From Sphingomonadaceae bacterium (GTDB lineage: Bacteria; Pseudomonadota; Alphaproteobacteria; Sphingomonadales; Sphingomonadaceae), in the NCBI GenBank assembly GCA_947463325.1, contig CANHQT010000004.1, positions 1 to 64,000 on the forward strand: a DNA stretch of 64,000 bases, in the 5' to 3' direction. The translations under genes and the position numbers were made by a program. The notes below the pieces were generated by a model. The model was not told where the DNA came from. It did no database searches and was given only the letters and a program-made list of their open reading frames with translations. Shown here piece by piece: positions 17,668-26,816 of this stretch (positions within the stretch are counted from its first letter, which is position 1; the number at the start of each line of letters is the position of its first letter).

Positions 17668-18734
17668 TTTGCGAAGCCCTCCGGCTGCGGCCAATTGGAA
17701 GCGGTGACGCCGAGCACCCGAAACAATGTCCCCATTGCATCCGCTGCGGTCAGCCGATCTCGCGCGGCCATGATGTCAGCACCGCGATCGGGTTGGCGCG
17801 CGGCGAGGCTGTCTGCCCGGGCATCAATGCCTAGCGCCTTGAGAAAGGCGCCCTGCCCAATGGGTCCGTGCACGCGTGTACCCACGCTGTCTGCCGCTTC
17901 CGCCAGGGCCGCGAAATCGACATGGGCAGTGAGGTCGCGATCACCCACGCCATCGAACACATCAGCAAAGCCGTGCCGCTCTACCGCCTGCAAAGTATCT
18001 CCGTGGCCGCTGCGGTCATGCCCGTAATCGATGACGAGCATGGCACCGCCGTTCGCTGCAATGCGCGTCGCGCAATCACGCATGATCGCGATGCTGGCCG
18101 GGGATGTTTCCAGGATTGTACCGGCAGGTGCGGCGCGAAGATGCGGGGGGACAGCAGCGTCCATCGGCACATCCCCCGTCACCGGCACGAAGCGCCCCTC
18201 AGCCAGTGCGACCAGCCTTTCGCGCCAACCCGCGGCGGTCATCAGCAGCTGGCGGACAGGTAGAGCATCGAAAAATTCGTTGGCGATGATGATGACAGGG
18301 CCATCGGGCAGCCGCGAAACATCCTCATGAAAGATGGCGCCGGGAACCGCTGCGGCCTGAAGATCGCGCAACACAGGGCTGGTTTCGACGAAATGGACCG
18401 GCGGTGCAAAGCCGAAGCGGCGAATGGCGCGCAATGCATCAGCCGTCAGCGTGCCGCGCCCCGGCCCAAGTTCCACCCATGCGGGACTCGCGCCCCCGGC
18501 ACGGGACATAAGGTCGGCTGCCCACAAGCCGATCAGTTCTCCGAACATCTGGCTGATTTCGGGCGAGGTGGTGAAATCGCCGTCCGCGCCCAACGGATCA
18601 CGCGTGGCGTAATAATGCGCATTGGCCCAGGCCATGAACAAGCCGACCGGCACCGGCCCGCCGCGCTCTATGGCGCGGATGATGCGCTGTGCTGCGGCGG
18701 AAGAGGTCACGGCAGGGGTGCCGTCAGGCGACAC
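17664..18734 (-). CDS. NDUFAF7/MidA-like class I SAM-dependent methyltransferase
   Basis: 356 aa. Family signature: PDGDFTTSPEISQMFGEL-type loop (seen as ADGDFTTSPEISQMFGE), SAM-binding ELGPGRGTL, PVIIIANEFFDALPV, and VIDYGHD. Human NDUFAF7 methylates an arginine of a complex I subunit; bacterial members are presumed protein methyltransferases. No ATG gives a sensible start: the GTG at 18734 (11-bp overlap with the lgt stop) is chosen, with a GTG at 18710 as the alternative. Translation is probably coupled to lgt. Confidence 0.87.
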   Translation of the reverse strand: MSPDGTPAVTSSAAAQRIIRAIERGGPVPVGLFMAWANAHYYATRDPLGADGDFTTSPEISQMFGELIGLWAADLMSRAGGASPAWVELGPGRGTLTADALRAIRRFGFAPPVHFVETSPVLRDLQAAAVPGAIFHEDVSRLPDGPVIIIANEFFDALPVRQLLMTAAGWRERLVALAEGRFVPVTGDVPMDAAVPPHLRAAPAGTILETSPASIAIMRDCATRIAANGGAMLVIDYGHDRSGHGDTLQAVERHGFADVFDGVGDRDLTAHVDFAALAEAADSVGTRVHGPIGQGAFLKALGIDARADSLAARQPDRGADIMAARDRLTAADAMGTLFRVLGVTASNWPQPEGFAK

Positions 18735-19626
18735 TGTCCGTCCCGGCAAAGGGCTCGACACGCTGGCGTCGCCCCTTGGCGGTGACGACCGCCCACACCC
18801 CGACCGCAATCAACGGCAAAGTGAGCCACTGTCCCATGGAAAGGCCAGTGTCGGCGACCATCTGCAGGCGCTGCACATCGGGTTCTCTGACGAATTCGAC
18901 GGCGAAGCGCGCGAGCCCCAAACCAATGGCGAACATACCAGCCAGGAAGCCAGGCCAGTATCGCACCTGCGTCCGCCAGAAGAGCCAGTTCAAGAGGACA
19001 AGCAAGAGCAAGCCTTCCAGCCCCGCCTGATAGAGTTGGCTGGGGTGGCGGGGGTCGAGCGAGCCCGAGGCAGGGAAAATGATCGCCCAGGGCACATCCG
19101 TGACGCGGCCCCATAGTTCGCCGTTGATGAAGTTGGCGAGCCGTCCGAGCAGCATGCCGACCGGCACACCAACCGCGATATAATCCATCACGCGCAGGAA
19201 GCTGAGGCCGTTGCGGCGGCAAACCCAAAGCGCCGCGAGCAGCACACCGACCAGGCCGCCATGAAAGCTCATGCCGCCTTCCCAGAGTTTCAGCGCGTTG
19301 AGCGGCGAATCCACATAGGCTTCGAGATTGTAGAAGAGCACATAGCCGAGCCGGCCGCCGAGGATGACGCCGAGCATCGACCAGAAGAGCAGATCATCGG
19401 TATGCCGTTCGGCCATCGGCGCGCCAGGCAAACGGATCATTCGCCGCACAAGCCAATAGGCGGCAAAGATGCCGACAATGTAGGCCAGACTGTACCAACG
19501 CAGCGCGAAACCGCCGAATTCGATCAGATTCGGGCTGAGCCCGAGATCATTGAAATTGATATAATTTGACGCCGAAGCAACGAAGCTGAGGTCCAAGGTC
19601 TTTTCCCCGCGAATTTCCTCCCCCAT
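18724..19626 (-). CDS. lgt: Prolipoprotein diacylglyceryl transferase
   Basis: 300 aa with about seven transmembrane segments. Transfers diacylglycerol from phosphatidylglycerol to the lipobox Cys of preprolipoproteins. Family signatures: LRWYSLAYIVG, GGRLGYVLFYN, WEGGMSFHGGLVG (essential His) and GRLANFINGELWGRVT (essential Arg and Asn). The start is uncertain: ATG at 19626 is used, while a TTG near 19599, preceded by a GGGGAAAAG ribosome site, would give a start closer to most family members. Only about 40 bp separate it from the divergent ligase gene. Confidence 0.93.
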   Translation of the reverse strand: MGEEIRGEKTLDLSFVASASNYINFNDLGLSPNLIEFGGFALRWYSLAYIVGIFAAYWLVRRMIRLPGAPMAERHTDDLLFWSMLGVILGGRLGYVLFYNLEAYVDSPLNALKLWEGGMSFHGGLVGVLLAALWVCRRNGLSFLRVMDYIAVGVPVGMLLGRLANFINGELWGRVTDVPWAIIFPASGSLDPRHPSQLYQAGLEGLLLLVLLNWLFWRTQVRYWPGFLAGMFAIGLGLARFAVEFVREPDVQRLQMVADTGLSMGQWLTLPLIAVGVWAVVTAKGRRQRVEPFAGTDSVA

Positions 19627-19664
19627 ATCCGCGCTCAACGACAAGACCAAGGGAGAGATTCGAG

Positions 19665-21380
19665 ATGCCCAGCGCTTTGGACCAGCTGATTGAACAGGGC
19701 CTTGATGCCGTCATCGGCGAAGGCAAGATGTTTCAGCTCGGCACCATCGAAAAATATGGTCAGACGCTGCCGGTGATCGCCAACGCACCGCCAAGCCTGC
19801 CTTTCTATTTCGCCTATTTCTGCCAACAGCATGCGGCAGTCGAATTCATCATCGACGGCGACGAACGCCTGACCTTCGGGGACGTCTATGCCCGCGCGAC
19901 CGATTTCGCGCGCGCGCTGGTCGATGGCTTCGGCCTCGCCAAGGGTGACCGCGTCGGCATTGCCATGCGCAACGCCCCATCGTGGGTTGTCGCCTATATG
20001 GGTACGCTGATGGCTGGCGGTGTTGCCACGCTGCTCAACGGCTGGTGGCAAGGTGCTGAGTTGGTGGCAGGCATCGAGGACGCCGGCTGCCGCCTGGTGG
20101 TCGCCGATGGCCCGCGCGCCGGCCGCATCGAAGCCGCAGGCATCGACCATGGCGCCGAGATCGTCGTGCTCGACCTGACGCTGCCCATCGCCGAAGCGAT
20201 TGCCCCGGTTACCAACCGTGGTGGCAGTGCAGACACGCAGCTGCCAATGGTGATCGGTGACGATCTTGCCACCATCCTCTTCACCTCTGGTTCGACCGGT
20301 CAGTCAAAGGGTGCTTTCTCCACGCATCGCGGGGTCGTGCAGGGCACGTTCAACTACATCATCCAGACGGCCGGGATCGTCCATGTCCTGACCATGACCG
20401 GCAATCCGCCGAGCGGTCAGGCATCGACGCTGCTCAATGTGCCGCTGTTCCATGTGACCGGTGAGGTGCCCGTCTTCCTCCAGAGCTTCGCCATCGGGCG
20501 CAAGCTGGTGCTGATGCCGAAGTGGGATGCCGAAGAGGCGATGCGCCTGATCGAAAAGGAAAAGATCACCTATTTCGTAGGCGTGCCGCTGATGAGCTAT
20601 GAAATGCTCATCCACCCGAACCGCGACAAATATGACCTGTCGAGCTGCAAAACCTTTGCCGCCGGCGGCGCACCGCGCCCCAAGGACCATGTCGACCGGC
20701 TGGCCAAGGGAATGGGTGGCGGCCTGCCGGTGCTCGGCTACGGCCTGACCGAGACCAACGGCATCGGCTGCGGCAACCTCAACGACAATTACATCGCCAA
20801 ACCGGATTCGACCGGTCCTGCATCAAAGCCGCTGGTTGACCTCGCGATCATCGACGATGCCGGCAATGTCCTTCCGCAAGGCCAGATCGGCGAAGTTTCA
20901 ATCCGTTCCATCGCCAATTTCGAAGGCTATTGGGGCAATCACGCCGCCACCGAAGCAGCCTTCACCAGCGATGGCCGGTTCCGTACCGGCGACCTCGGCT
21001 ATCTCGACGAGGACGGCTATCTGTTCATCGTCGACCGCAAGAAGGACATCATCATCCGCGGCGGCGAGAATATCAGCTGTCCGGAAGTCGAGAGCGCGAT
21101 CTACGGCCACACCGCAATCGCCGAATGTTCGGTGTTCGGCCTGCCCGACGAGCGGCTTGGCGAGATCGTCGGCGCCGTGGTCCGCTACAAGCCGGGCGAA
21201 GCGGTTGGCGAGGAAAGCCTGCGTACCTTCCTTGCAGAGCGGCTTGCGGCGTTCAAATGCCCGGCAGTGATCTGGGAAGCGAGCGAACAGCTGCCTGTGC
21301 TCGGCACCGGCAAGCTCGACCGTGTCGGCATCCGCAAGGCTTATCGTGAACGCTACGAGAGCGAAAAGGCCGTCGCCTGA
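19665..21380 (+). CDS. Class I adenylate-forming enzyme (acyl-CoA ligase)
   Basis: 571 aa. P-loop A3 motif LFTSGSTGQSKGA (near residue 206), A5-type GYGLTETNGIG, A7 FRTGDLGYLDEDGYL, A8 DRKKDIIIRGGENIS and a C-terminal catalytic Lys in LGTGKLDRVG. Activates a carboxylic acid via acyl-AMP to the CoA thioester; the exact acid (fatty, aryl or branched) is unknown. Start fixed by a good ribosome site GGGAGAG 8 nt before the ATG. Monocistronic, ends at a bidirectional hairpin. Confidence 0.9.
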   Translation: MPSALDQLIEQGLDAVIGEGKMFQLGTIEKYGQTLPVIANAPPSLPFYFAYFCQQHAAVEFIIDGDERLTFGDVYARATDFARALVDGFGLAKGDRVGIAMRNAPSWVVAYMGTLMAGGVATLLNGWWQGAELVAGIEDAGCRLVVADGPRAGRIEAAGIDHGAEIVVLDLTLPIAEAIAPVTNRGGSADTQLPMVIGDDLATILFTSGSTGQSKGAFSTHRGVVQGTFNYIIQTAGIVHVLTMTGNPPSGQASTLLNVPLFHVTGEVPVFLQSFAIGRKLVLMPKWDAEEAMRLIEKEKITYFVGVPLMSYEMLIHPNRDKYDLSSCKTFAAGGAPRPKDHVDRLAKGMGGGLPVLGYGLTETNGIGCGNLNDNYIAKPDSTGPASKPLVDLAIIDDAGNVLPQGQIGEVSIRSIANFEGYWGNHAATEAAFTSDGRFRTGDLGYLDEDGYLFIVDRKKDIIIRGGENISCPEVESAIYGHTAIAECSVFGLPDERLGEIVGAVVRYKPGEAVGEESLRTFLAERLAAFKCPAVIWEASEQLPVLGTGKLDRVGIRKAYRERYESEKAVA

Positions 21381-21390
21381 CGCTGCGACG

Positions 21391-21416
21391 GGGAGCCGGC
21401 CCTAAGGCTGGCTCCC
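21391..21416. terminator. Bidirectional hairpin terminator candidate
   Basis: An 11-bp stem with one G-T wobble (21391-21401 with 21406-21416) and a 4-nt CTAA loop lies between convergent genes. The TAG stop of the M61 gene is inside the loop. There is no U-tract on either strand, so efficiency is uncertain. Confidence 0.55.
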
Positions 21417-23324
21417 CTGCGCACGGCGCGGCGCAAACAATGTTTCGATGCCATCCGGCGTATCGCTCACCCGTTCGAAATGCGGATAGCGCAGGCCGCC
21501 AGTCCAGCGCGGCGTGATGGTGCGGATACGATCGCCCTTTTGCACCACCAGTTCGATCGGCACGCCATTCTCTCCGGCAGCGGCGGTAATGGCGAGGCGC
21601 ATGCGTTCGTCCGAATAGGCCATGCCGTTGACGGCGAGAATTTCCGTCCCGTTGGTGATGCCTTCATCGAACATCGGGCTGCCGACCTGCACCGATGTGA
21701 CTTCGCCCGAACGGTTGAGCGCGACACCCAATGAGAAGATGAGATCGAGCGAGCGCGTTTCGCGCATGCGTTCGGCATCGAAGGGATTGGCGGTGTCGCG
21801 GAAGACGAGACGATAGCCTGCGGCCTCTATCCCGGCGAGCGGTGCGGCCTGCGCAGGCTCCATGATCCGCTGGGTCAGGAAGGCCGACCAGTCATAGGGC
21901 GCGATACCATTGAGCGTCGCCACCACATCCTCGAACGTATAGGTGCGCACGCCCCAATCGCCTTCGCGGCCGCCAAAGAAGGCGCGGGCGAAATCGTCCA
22001 TGCTGCGCGTGCCGCCGGTCAGGCGGCGGATGGTCTGATCGGCCTCCAGCCATACCAGCGCGCCTTCATTGTAATAATCCTCGGTGCGCGTTGCCGATGG
22101 GAAAGGGCGCGGCTTTCTTGCCGCGATAATCGGATCGAGCGTCGTATCCTCAACACTGCGCCATTCGCGGCCGGGCATGGCGGCAAAGGTCGCGGCGGCA
22201 CGGGCCATTTCCCCCAGCACCATCTCTGTCGGCTGCATGCCCGAGCGTGCGGCAAGCACCCAGTCCCAGTAACTGGTCTGCCCTTCATAAACCCACAGCA
22301 AGCGCGGATCCATCGGCTGGTCATAATCCGCCGTCCACAGATGATCAGGCCGGCGATGCTTGCCATTCCAGCTGTGGATGAGTTCGTGCGGGAGGAGGCC
22401 GCGTTCGGAAGCGTTGTCATCCCAATCCACGAAATAGTCGGTTTCACGGCTGTTTTCGCTGCTGCGATGGTGCTCAAGGCCGATGCCGCCCAGTTCCTCA
22501 GTCAATGCGAGCAGGAAATGGTAGCGGTCGAACGGGCGGCTGCCGAACAAGGCCAGCGCCTCATCAACGAGCGCGCGGTGGGCGGCGATATGTGCAGGCT
22601 CGGCCTCAAGGAAGCGGGCTTCGTCCGCCACCACATCGAGCGAGACATTGTTGCCAAGATCCCAGCTGCGCGCATGGGCACCGGCGAACATCGGGGCGTC
22701 GACGAGGTTTTCGTAATCGGTGACGGCGTAGCGGATGCGGTTCCCGGTGATTTCCGCGCCATCGAGCGCGGCATAGCCAGTCCATCCCTGCGGCAAGATG
22801 ACCGTCGGGCGGACAGCGATTGCACGGGTGGCGTGGCCGGCAGGGTAGAGCGACACCTGTTCCCACTGGAGGTTGAGCATCGCGGGTGTCATCACCACCC
22901 GGCCTTCGCTGCTGCGGGTGGGAGACAGGAACTGGAAGCGCGCCTCCAGCTCTCGCACGCCAACCGGCACCTCCACATGGAAGGCAAACACGTCATAGGG
23001 ATCGCGCCGCCAGGAAAGGGCGCGCCCACCGGCAGTAAAGGTTAGGCCGCCAATCTCTGCAATCGCGCCGCGCGGAGCATGTTTGCCGGGGAGCCATTCG
23101 GGATAGCGCAAGGTAAGGCGGCCGGCCTCACGCACGGGAATCGTCTGGCGCACGCTGTAAATGGCGCGGGTCACATCAGTCGCATCGACCTCCAGCTCCA
23201 TCACGCTGGGCCAGGGCTCTGCAGAGAGCGGGGCAGGAACCGGCGGGGCGCTGCGCTGCGCAGTGGCAGGCGTGGCAGCAAGGGCAAAGGCTGAAGCGGC
23301 GATGAGGAGGAGGCTGCGGGGCAT
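21402..23324 (-). CDS. M61 family metallopeptidase (glycyl aminopeptidase type)
   Basis: 640 aa. Signal peptide at residues 1-23 (ending TPATAQ), so periplasmic or exported. N-terminal beta domain, then the gluzincin zinc motif LLPHELIHSWNGKHRRP near the middle with the downstream Glu in LLWVYEGQTSYW. A C-terminal PDZ domain (GSPMFDEGITNGTEILAVNG) completes the family architecture. M61 members cleave N-terminal Gly or Ala. The ATG at 23324 begins the signal peptide; upstream extension overlaps hisS in the other strand and is rejected. Confidence 0.93.
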   Translation of the reverse strand: MPRSLLLIAASAFALAATPATAQRSAPPVPAPLSAEPWPSVMELEVDATDVTRAIYSVRQTIPVREAGRLTLRYPEWLPGKHAPRGAIAEIGGLTFTAGGRALSWRRDPYDVFAFHVEVPVGVRELEARFQFLSPTRSSEGRVVMTPAMLNLQWEQVSLYPAGHATRAIAVRPTVILPQGWTGYAALDGAEITGNRIRYAVTDYENLVDAPMFAGAHARSWDLGNNVSLDVVADEARFLEAEPAHIAAHRALVDEALALFGSRPFDRYHFLLALTEELGGIGLEHHRSSENSRETDYFVDWDDNASERGLLPHELIHSWNGKHRRPDHLWTADYDQPMDPRLLWVYEGQTSYWDWVLAARSGMQPTEMVLGEMARAAATFAAMPGREWRSVEDTTLDPIIAARKPRPFPSATRTEDYYNEGALVWLEADQTIRRLTGGTRSMDDFARAFFGGREGDWGVRTYTFEDVVATLNGIAPYDWSAFLTQRIMEPAQAAPLAGIEAAGYRLVFRDTANPFDAERMRETRSLDLIFSLGVALNRSGEVTSVQVGSPMFDEGITNGTEILAVNGMAYSDERMRLAITAAAGENGVPIELVVQKGDRIRTITPRWTGGLRYPHFERVSDTPDGIETLFAPRRAQGSQP

Positions 23325-23382
23325 GATTTCCTGAACCCTTTGGGAGGACGTTATCCCCTTGCCCTTCACCCATCCCGATTGT

Positions 23383-23400
23383 CCAGCGCGGCCGCGCTGG
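23383..23400. repeat. Perfect 18-bp palindrome in the hisS / M61 divergent region
   Basis: The two 9-bp halves are perfect reverse complements and are followed by AAAAA on the plus strand. It lies 33 bp before the hisS ATG. As RNA it would form a 7-bp stem with a GGCC loop. It could be an operator or a leader hairpin; nothing else identifies it. Confidence 0.5.
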
Positions 23401-23432
23401 AAAAAGCCCGTCATCTCGGCTAGCTGCGCGGC

Positions 23433-24677
23433 ATGGCGAAGATCCAGACCCCAAGCCCCGTGCGCGGCACGCAGGACATGCTCGGCGACTTTGCGGACCG
23501 TTTCACCCATGTGGTCGAGACGTTCGAGCGCGTGCGCCGCCTGTACGGTTTCAAGCGCGTCGAAGTGCCCGTGATCGAGCCGACTGCCGTATTCGCGCGC
23601 AGCCTGGGCGAGACGACCGACATCGTCTCCAAAGAAATGTACACATTCGAGGATCGCAGCGGCGATTCGGTGACGCTGCGACCCGAATTCACCGCCGGCA
23701 TCGCCCGCGCCTACATCACCAACGGCTGGCAGCAGCATGCGCCACTGAAGGTCGCGACGCACGGCGCGCTGTTCCGCTACGAGCGGCCGCAAAAGGGGCG
23801 TTACCGCCAGTTCCACCAGCTCGACGCCGAGGTGCTGGGGAGTGACAGCCCGCTCGCCGATGTGGAGCTGCTCGCCTTTGCCGACCAGCTGCTCAAGGAG
23901 CTGGGGATCGCCGATGGGGTGAGCCTGCACCTCAACACGCTGGGCGACACGGCGAGCCGCGAGGCATGGCGCGCCGCGCTGGTCGCGCATTTCGAAGCAC
24001 ATCGGGATCAGCTTTCCGAAGACAGCCTAGCCCGGCTGGGGCGCAACCCCTTGCGTATCCTCGACAGCAAGGACCCGCGCGACCGGCCGGCGGCAGACAG
24101 CGCGCCGACGATAGAGGCCTATCTGACCGACGAAGCAGGCCGCTTTTACGAAGAGGTGAAGGCGGGTCTTGCTGCGGCGGGTGTGGCGTGGGTCGCAGCC
24201 CCGCGGCTGGTGCGCGGCATGGATTATTACCGCCACACCGCGTTCGAATTCGTGCCCGATGCGGGCAGCGCAGTCGCCGAGAAGCTCGGCAGCCAATCGA
24301 CCATCTTGGGCGGTGGACGCTATGACGGTCTGGTCGAGGCCATGGGTGGCCCGGCAACCCCGGCAGTCGGCTGGGCTGCCGGGATCGAGCGGCTGGCGAT
24401 GTTGGTGGATGGGGTAAGCGCACCTCAACTCGAAGCGGTGATACTCGTCGAGGATGACTCTTGGACGAACTCTGCTTTGGGAATGCTGCGGGAGTTACGA
24501 GAGGCTCAGATCTCTGCCGAGATCATCTGCACAGGTTCGCCGCGCAAGCGATATGACAAGGCCGTGAAGTTGCGCTCGCAAGCGATATTCAAATTTGGGG
24601 TCAACGGTTCTCGGGGTGTCACTGCCGATGGGGACGTAAGTCCACGCTTGGTGCCTTTCATCAACGCATTCTCATGA
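23433..24677 (+). CDS. hisS: Histidyl-tRNA synthetase
   Basis: 414 aa, class II synthetase charging tRNA-His. Motif 1 region around [19 protein letters not shown], motif 2 [18 protein letters not shown], histidine-binding [15 protein letters not shown], and motif 3 [11 protein letters not shown] after [13 protein letters not shown]. The C-terminal anticodon-binding domain (from about 330) is divergent, retaining [12 protein letters not shown] but ending in an unusual tail, and is noticeably lower in GC than the rest. Overlaps prfA by 4 bp (ATGA). Confidence 0.95.
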   Translation: MAKIQTPSPVRGTQDMLGDFADRFTHVVETFERVRRLYGFKRVEVPVIEPTAVFARSLGETTDIVSKEMYTFEDRSGDSVTLRPEFTAGIARAYITNGWQQHAPLKVATHGALFRYERPQKGRYRQFHQLDAEVLGSDSPLADVELLAFADQLLKELGIADGVSLHLNTLGDTASREAWRAALVAHFEAHRDQLSEDSLARLGRNPLRILDSKDPRDRPAADSAPTIEAYLTDEAGRFYEEVKAGLAAAGVAWVAAPRLVRGMDYYRHTAFEFVPDAGSAVAEKLGSQSTILGGGRYDGLVEAMGGPATPAVGWAAGIERLAMLVDGVSAPQLEAVILVEDDSWTNSALGMLRELREAQISAEIICTGSPRKRYDKAVKLRSQAIFKFGVNGSRGVTADGDVSPRLVPFINAFS

Positions 24678-25750
24678 CCCGCATTTCCGACGAGCGTATC
24701 GCCCAGATTGCGGCGCGGCATGAGGAGCTGGCAGCACGGATGGCTTCCGGCAATCTGGAAGGGGCTGCGTTCGTCGCAGCGTCGAAGGATTATGCCGAGC
24801 TGGAGCCAGTTGTGAAGGCGGCCGCCGAAGTGGCGCGGCTGCGCGGCGAGGTGGCGTCGCTCGAGGAGATGGCTGGCGGCGGGGATGCCGAACTGAAGCT
24901 GATGGCCGAAGAGGAGATGCCGGCGACCCGTGCGGCGCTGGCCGAGGCCGAACATGCTCTGGCTATCGCGCTGCTCCCCCGCGACGCAGCGGACGAACGC
25001 TCGGCAATGCTTGAAATCCGGGCTGGGACCGGCGGCGATGAAGCCGCCTTGTTCGCCGGCGACCTGTTGCGCATGTATTCCAAATATGCCGAGCAGCAGG
25101 GCTGGCGGGTAGAAATTGTGTCTGCCAACGCATCCGATGTGGGCGGATACAAGGAAGTGGTCGCTTCCCTTTCGGGCGGCGGAGTGTTCGCGCGTCTGAA
25201 GTTCGAAAGCGGGGTGCACCGCGTGCAGCGCGTGCCGGTTACCGAGGCGGGCGGCCGTATCCATACCAGCGCGGCAACGGTGGCGGTGCTGCCTGAAGCC
25301 ACCGAAGTGGATGTGCAGATCAACGACAGCGACCTGAAGATTGACGTCTATCGCGCATCAGGCGCGGGCGGCCAGCACGTCAACACGACCGACAGTGCGG
25401 TGCGCATCACCCACTTGCCAACCGGAACGGTGGTGACCTGTCAGGATGGCCGCAGCCAGCACAAGAACAAGGAAAAGGCGATGCAGGTGCTGCGCGCCCG
25501 CCTGTATGAGGTGCAGCGGGAGAGCATTGCCGCCGAACGGGCCGGCGAGCGCAAGGCAATGGTGGGATCAGGCGACCGGTCCGAGCGCATCCGCACCTAT
25601 AACTTCCCGCAAGGGCGCGTGACCGACCATCGCATCAACCTGACGCTGCATCGCCTGCCCGAGATCCTCGAAGGTGACCTTGGCGAACTGGTCTCCGCGC
25701 TGATTGCCGAGGACGAGGCCGAACGGCTGGCCGATCTGGGGGAAGGGTGA
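24674..25750 (+). CDS. prfA: Peptide chain release factor 1
   Basis: 358 aa, typical. Releases nascent chains at UAA and UAG. Catalytic GGQ in [11 protein letters not shown] near residue 230 (methylated by PrmC, encoded next), with [22 protein letters not shown] upstream and the family C-terminus [17 protein letters not shown]. The stop-codon recognition loop precedes the GGQ domain. Coupled to hisS (ATGA) and prmC (GTGA). Confidence 0.97.
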   Translation: MTRISDERIAQIAARHEELAARMASGNLEGAAFVAASKDYAELEPVVKAAAEVARLRGEVASLEEMAGGGDAELKLMAEEEMPATRAALAEAEHALAIALLPRDAADERSAMLEIRAGTGGDEAALFAGDLLRMYSKYAEQQGWRVEIVSANASDVGGYKEVVASLSGGGVFARLKFESGVHRVQRVPVTEAGGRIHTSAATVAVLPEATEVDVQINDSDLKIDVYRASGAGGQHVNTTDSAVRITHLPTGTVVTCQDGRSQHKNKEKAMQVLRARLYEVQRESIAAERAGERKAMVGSGDRSERIRTYNFPQGRVTDHRINLTLHRLPEILEGDLGELVSALIAEDEAERLADLGEG

Positions 25751-26568
25751 GCGTCCAGGCGGCGCTGGCCGAAGCCGCGGCAAAACTGGGCCCGGTGAGC
25801 GACACGCCGCGGCTCGATGCCGAACTCATCATGGCGCATGCGCTGGGTATCGAGCGCGACCATTTGCTGTTGGATACGACGCGGCTGGCGGTGCCTGCGG
25901 GCTTCGCCGCGCTCGTCGAGAGACGGATGGCGCATGAGCCTGTCGCCTATATCGTCGGCCATCGTGATTTCTGGAGCGTACGCATTGCCGTGGGGCAAGG
26001 CGTCCTCATCCCGCGGCCCGACAGCGAGACTCTGATTGAAGCGGCGTTGGCCCATTTCGGCAAGCGGGGCCCCAAAACTATCCTCGACCTCGGTACCGGG
26101 CCGGGCAGTTTGCTGATCGCAGCACTCGACGAATGGCCCGAAGCGCACGGGCTGGGGGTAGATGTGTCGGAGGTGGCGCTTGATTATGCGCAGGCCAACG
26201 CCGCCCAGCTGACTAAACCCGAACGCGCGAGTTTCCGCGCCGGTGACTGGTTGGCAGGCATCACTGGCCCCTACGACCTCATCCTCGCCAATCCGCCCTA
26301 TATCGAGGAGGGCTCCGTGCTTGAGCCGCAGGTGGCAGAGTATGAACCCGCAGGTGCGCTGTTTGCCGGCGCGGACGGGCTCGATGATTACCGGCGTATC
26401 CTGCCCGCGCTTCATCCACTGATCGCGAAAGACGGCATTGCCGTTATCGAAATCGGTTGGCGGCAGCGCGAAGCGGTAACGGCGCTGGCTGAGGAATGCG
26501 GACTGGCCGTCCAATGTCTCCGCGATCTGGGCGGACGTGACCGGGCGCTGGTCTGTCGGCCGGCCTGA
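25747..26568 (+). CDS. prmC: Peptide chain release factor N5-glutamine methyltransferase
   Basis: 273 aa from a GTG start that overlaps the prfA stop (GTGA). Methylates the glutamine of the GGQ motif in release factors. SAM motif [13 protein letters not shown], catalytic NPPY at about 181-184 ([10 protein letters not shown]), and the N-terminal helical domain with [15 protein letters not shown]. Immediate placement after its substrate gene is standard. Confidence 0.96.
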   Translation: MSVQAALAEAAAKLGPVSDTPRLDAELIMAHALGIERDHLLLDTTRLAVPAGFAALVERRMAHEPVAYIVGHRDFWSVRIAVGQGVLIPRPDSETLIEAALAHFGKRGPKTILDLGTGPGSLLIAALDEWPEAHGLGVDVSEVALDYAQANAAQLTKPERASFRAGDWLAGITGPYDLILANPPYIEEGSVLEPQVAEYEPAGALFAGADGLDDYRRILPALHPLIAKDGIAVIEIGWRQREAVTALAEECGLAVQCLRDLGGRDRALVCRPA

Positions 26569-26599
26569 CGTTTTTACTTGCTTTGTGCGCCGCAGCGTT

Positions 26600-26816
26600 T
26601 AGGGCTGGAGGAGCTACGGCAGACCGGTACGGACCTTCGAGGGGGCCCCTTCGGCTGTCATGCAAGCTCCCAAGTGGCAGGACAGGCGATGAGCCCGGGA
26701 CATAGTGCCCGGTGCAGCGCACAGCCCCAAGGCGCGTCCTGCCGCACGCGCAGATGAACGGACAGCGGCGACGCGGGATACAGTCACTCTCTCTTTTTCG
26801 AGGACTATCGAAGTCG
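26600..26816 (+). other. Structured leader or small RNA candidate before the DUF4167 gene
   Basis: The 248-bp gap between prmC and the DUF4167 gene has no ORF but holds paired elements. An 8-bp perfect stem (26676-26683 with 26736-26743) encloses a 5-bp hairpin (26695-26699 with 26708-26712). A 6-bp helix (26610-26615 with 26665-26670) and the GGGGCCCC palindrome at 26642-26649 lie upstream. It does not match SRP, 6S, tmRNA or RNase P landmarks that I know. Could be a 5' leader of the downstream gene or an independent RNA. Confidence 0.35.

Noticed and set aside
26600..26816. SRP 4.5S RNA, 6S RNA, tmRNA or RNase P RNA
   Set aside because: Hallmark sequences (GGAAGGAAGCAGCC loop, tmRNA tag or T-arm, RNase P P4 core) are absent; kept only as an unassigned structured region.
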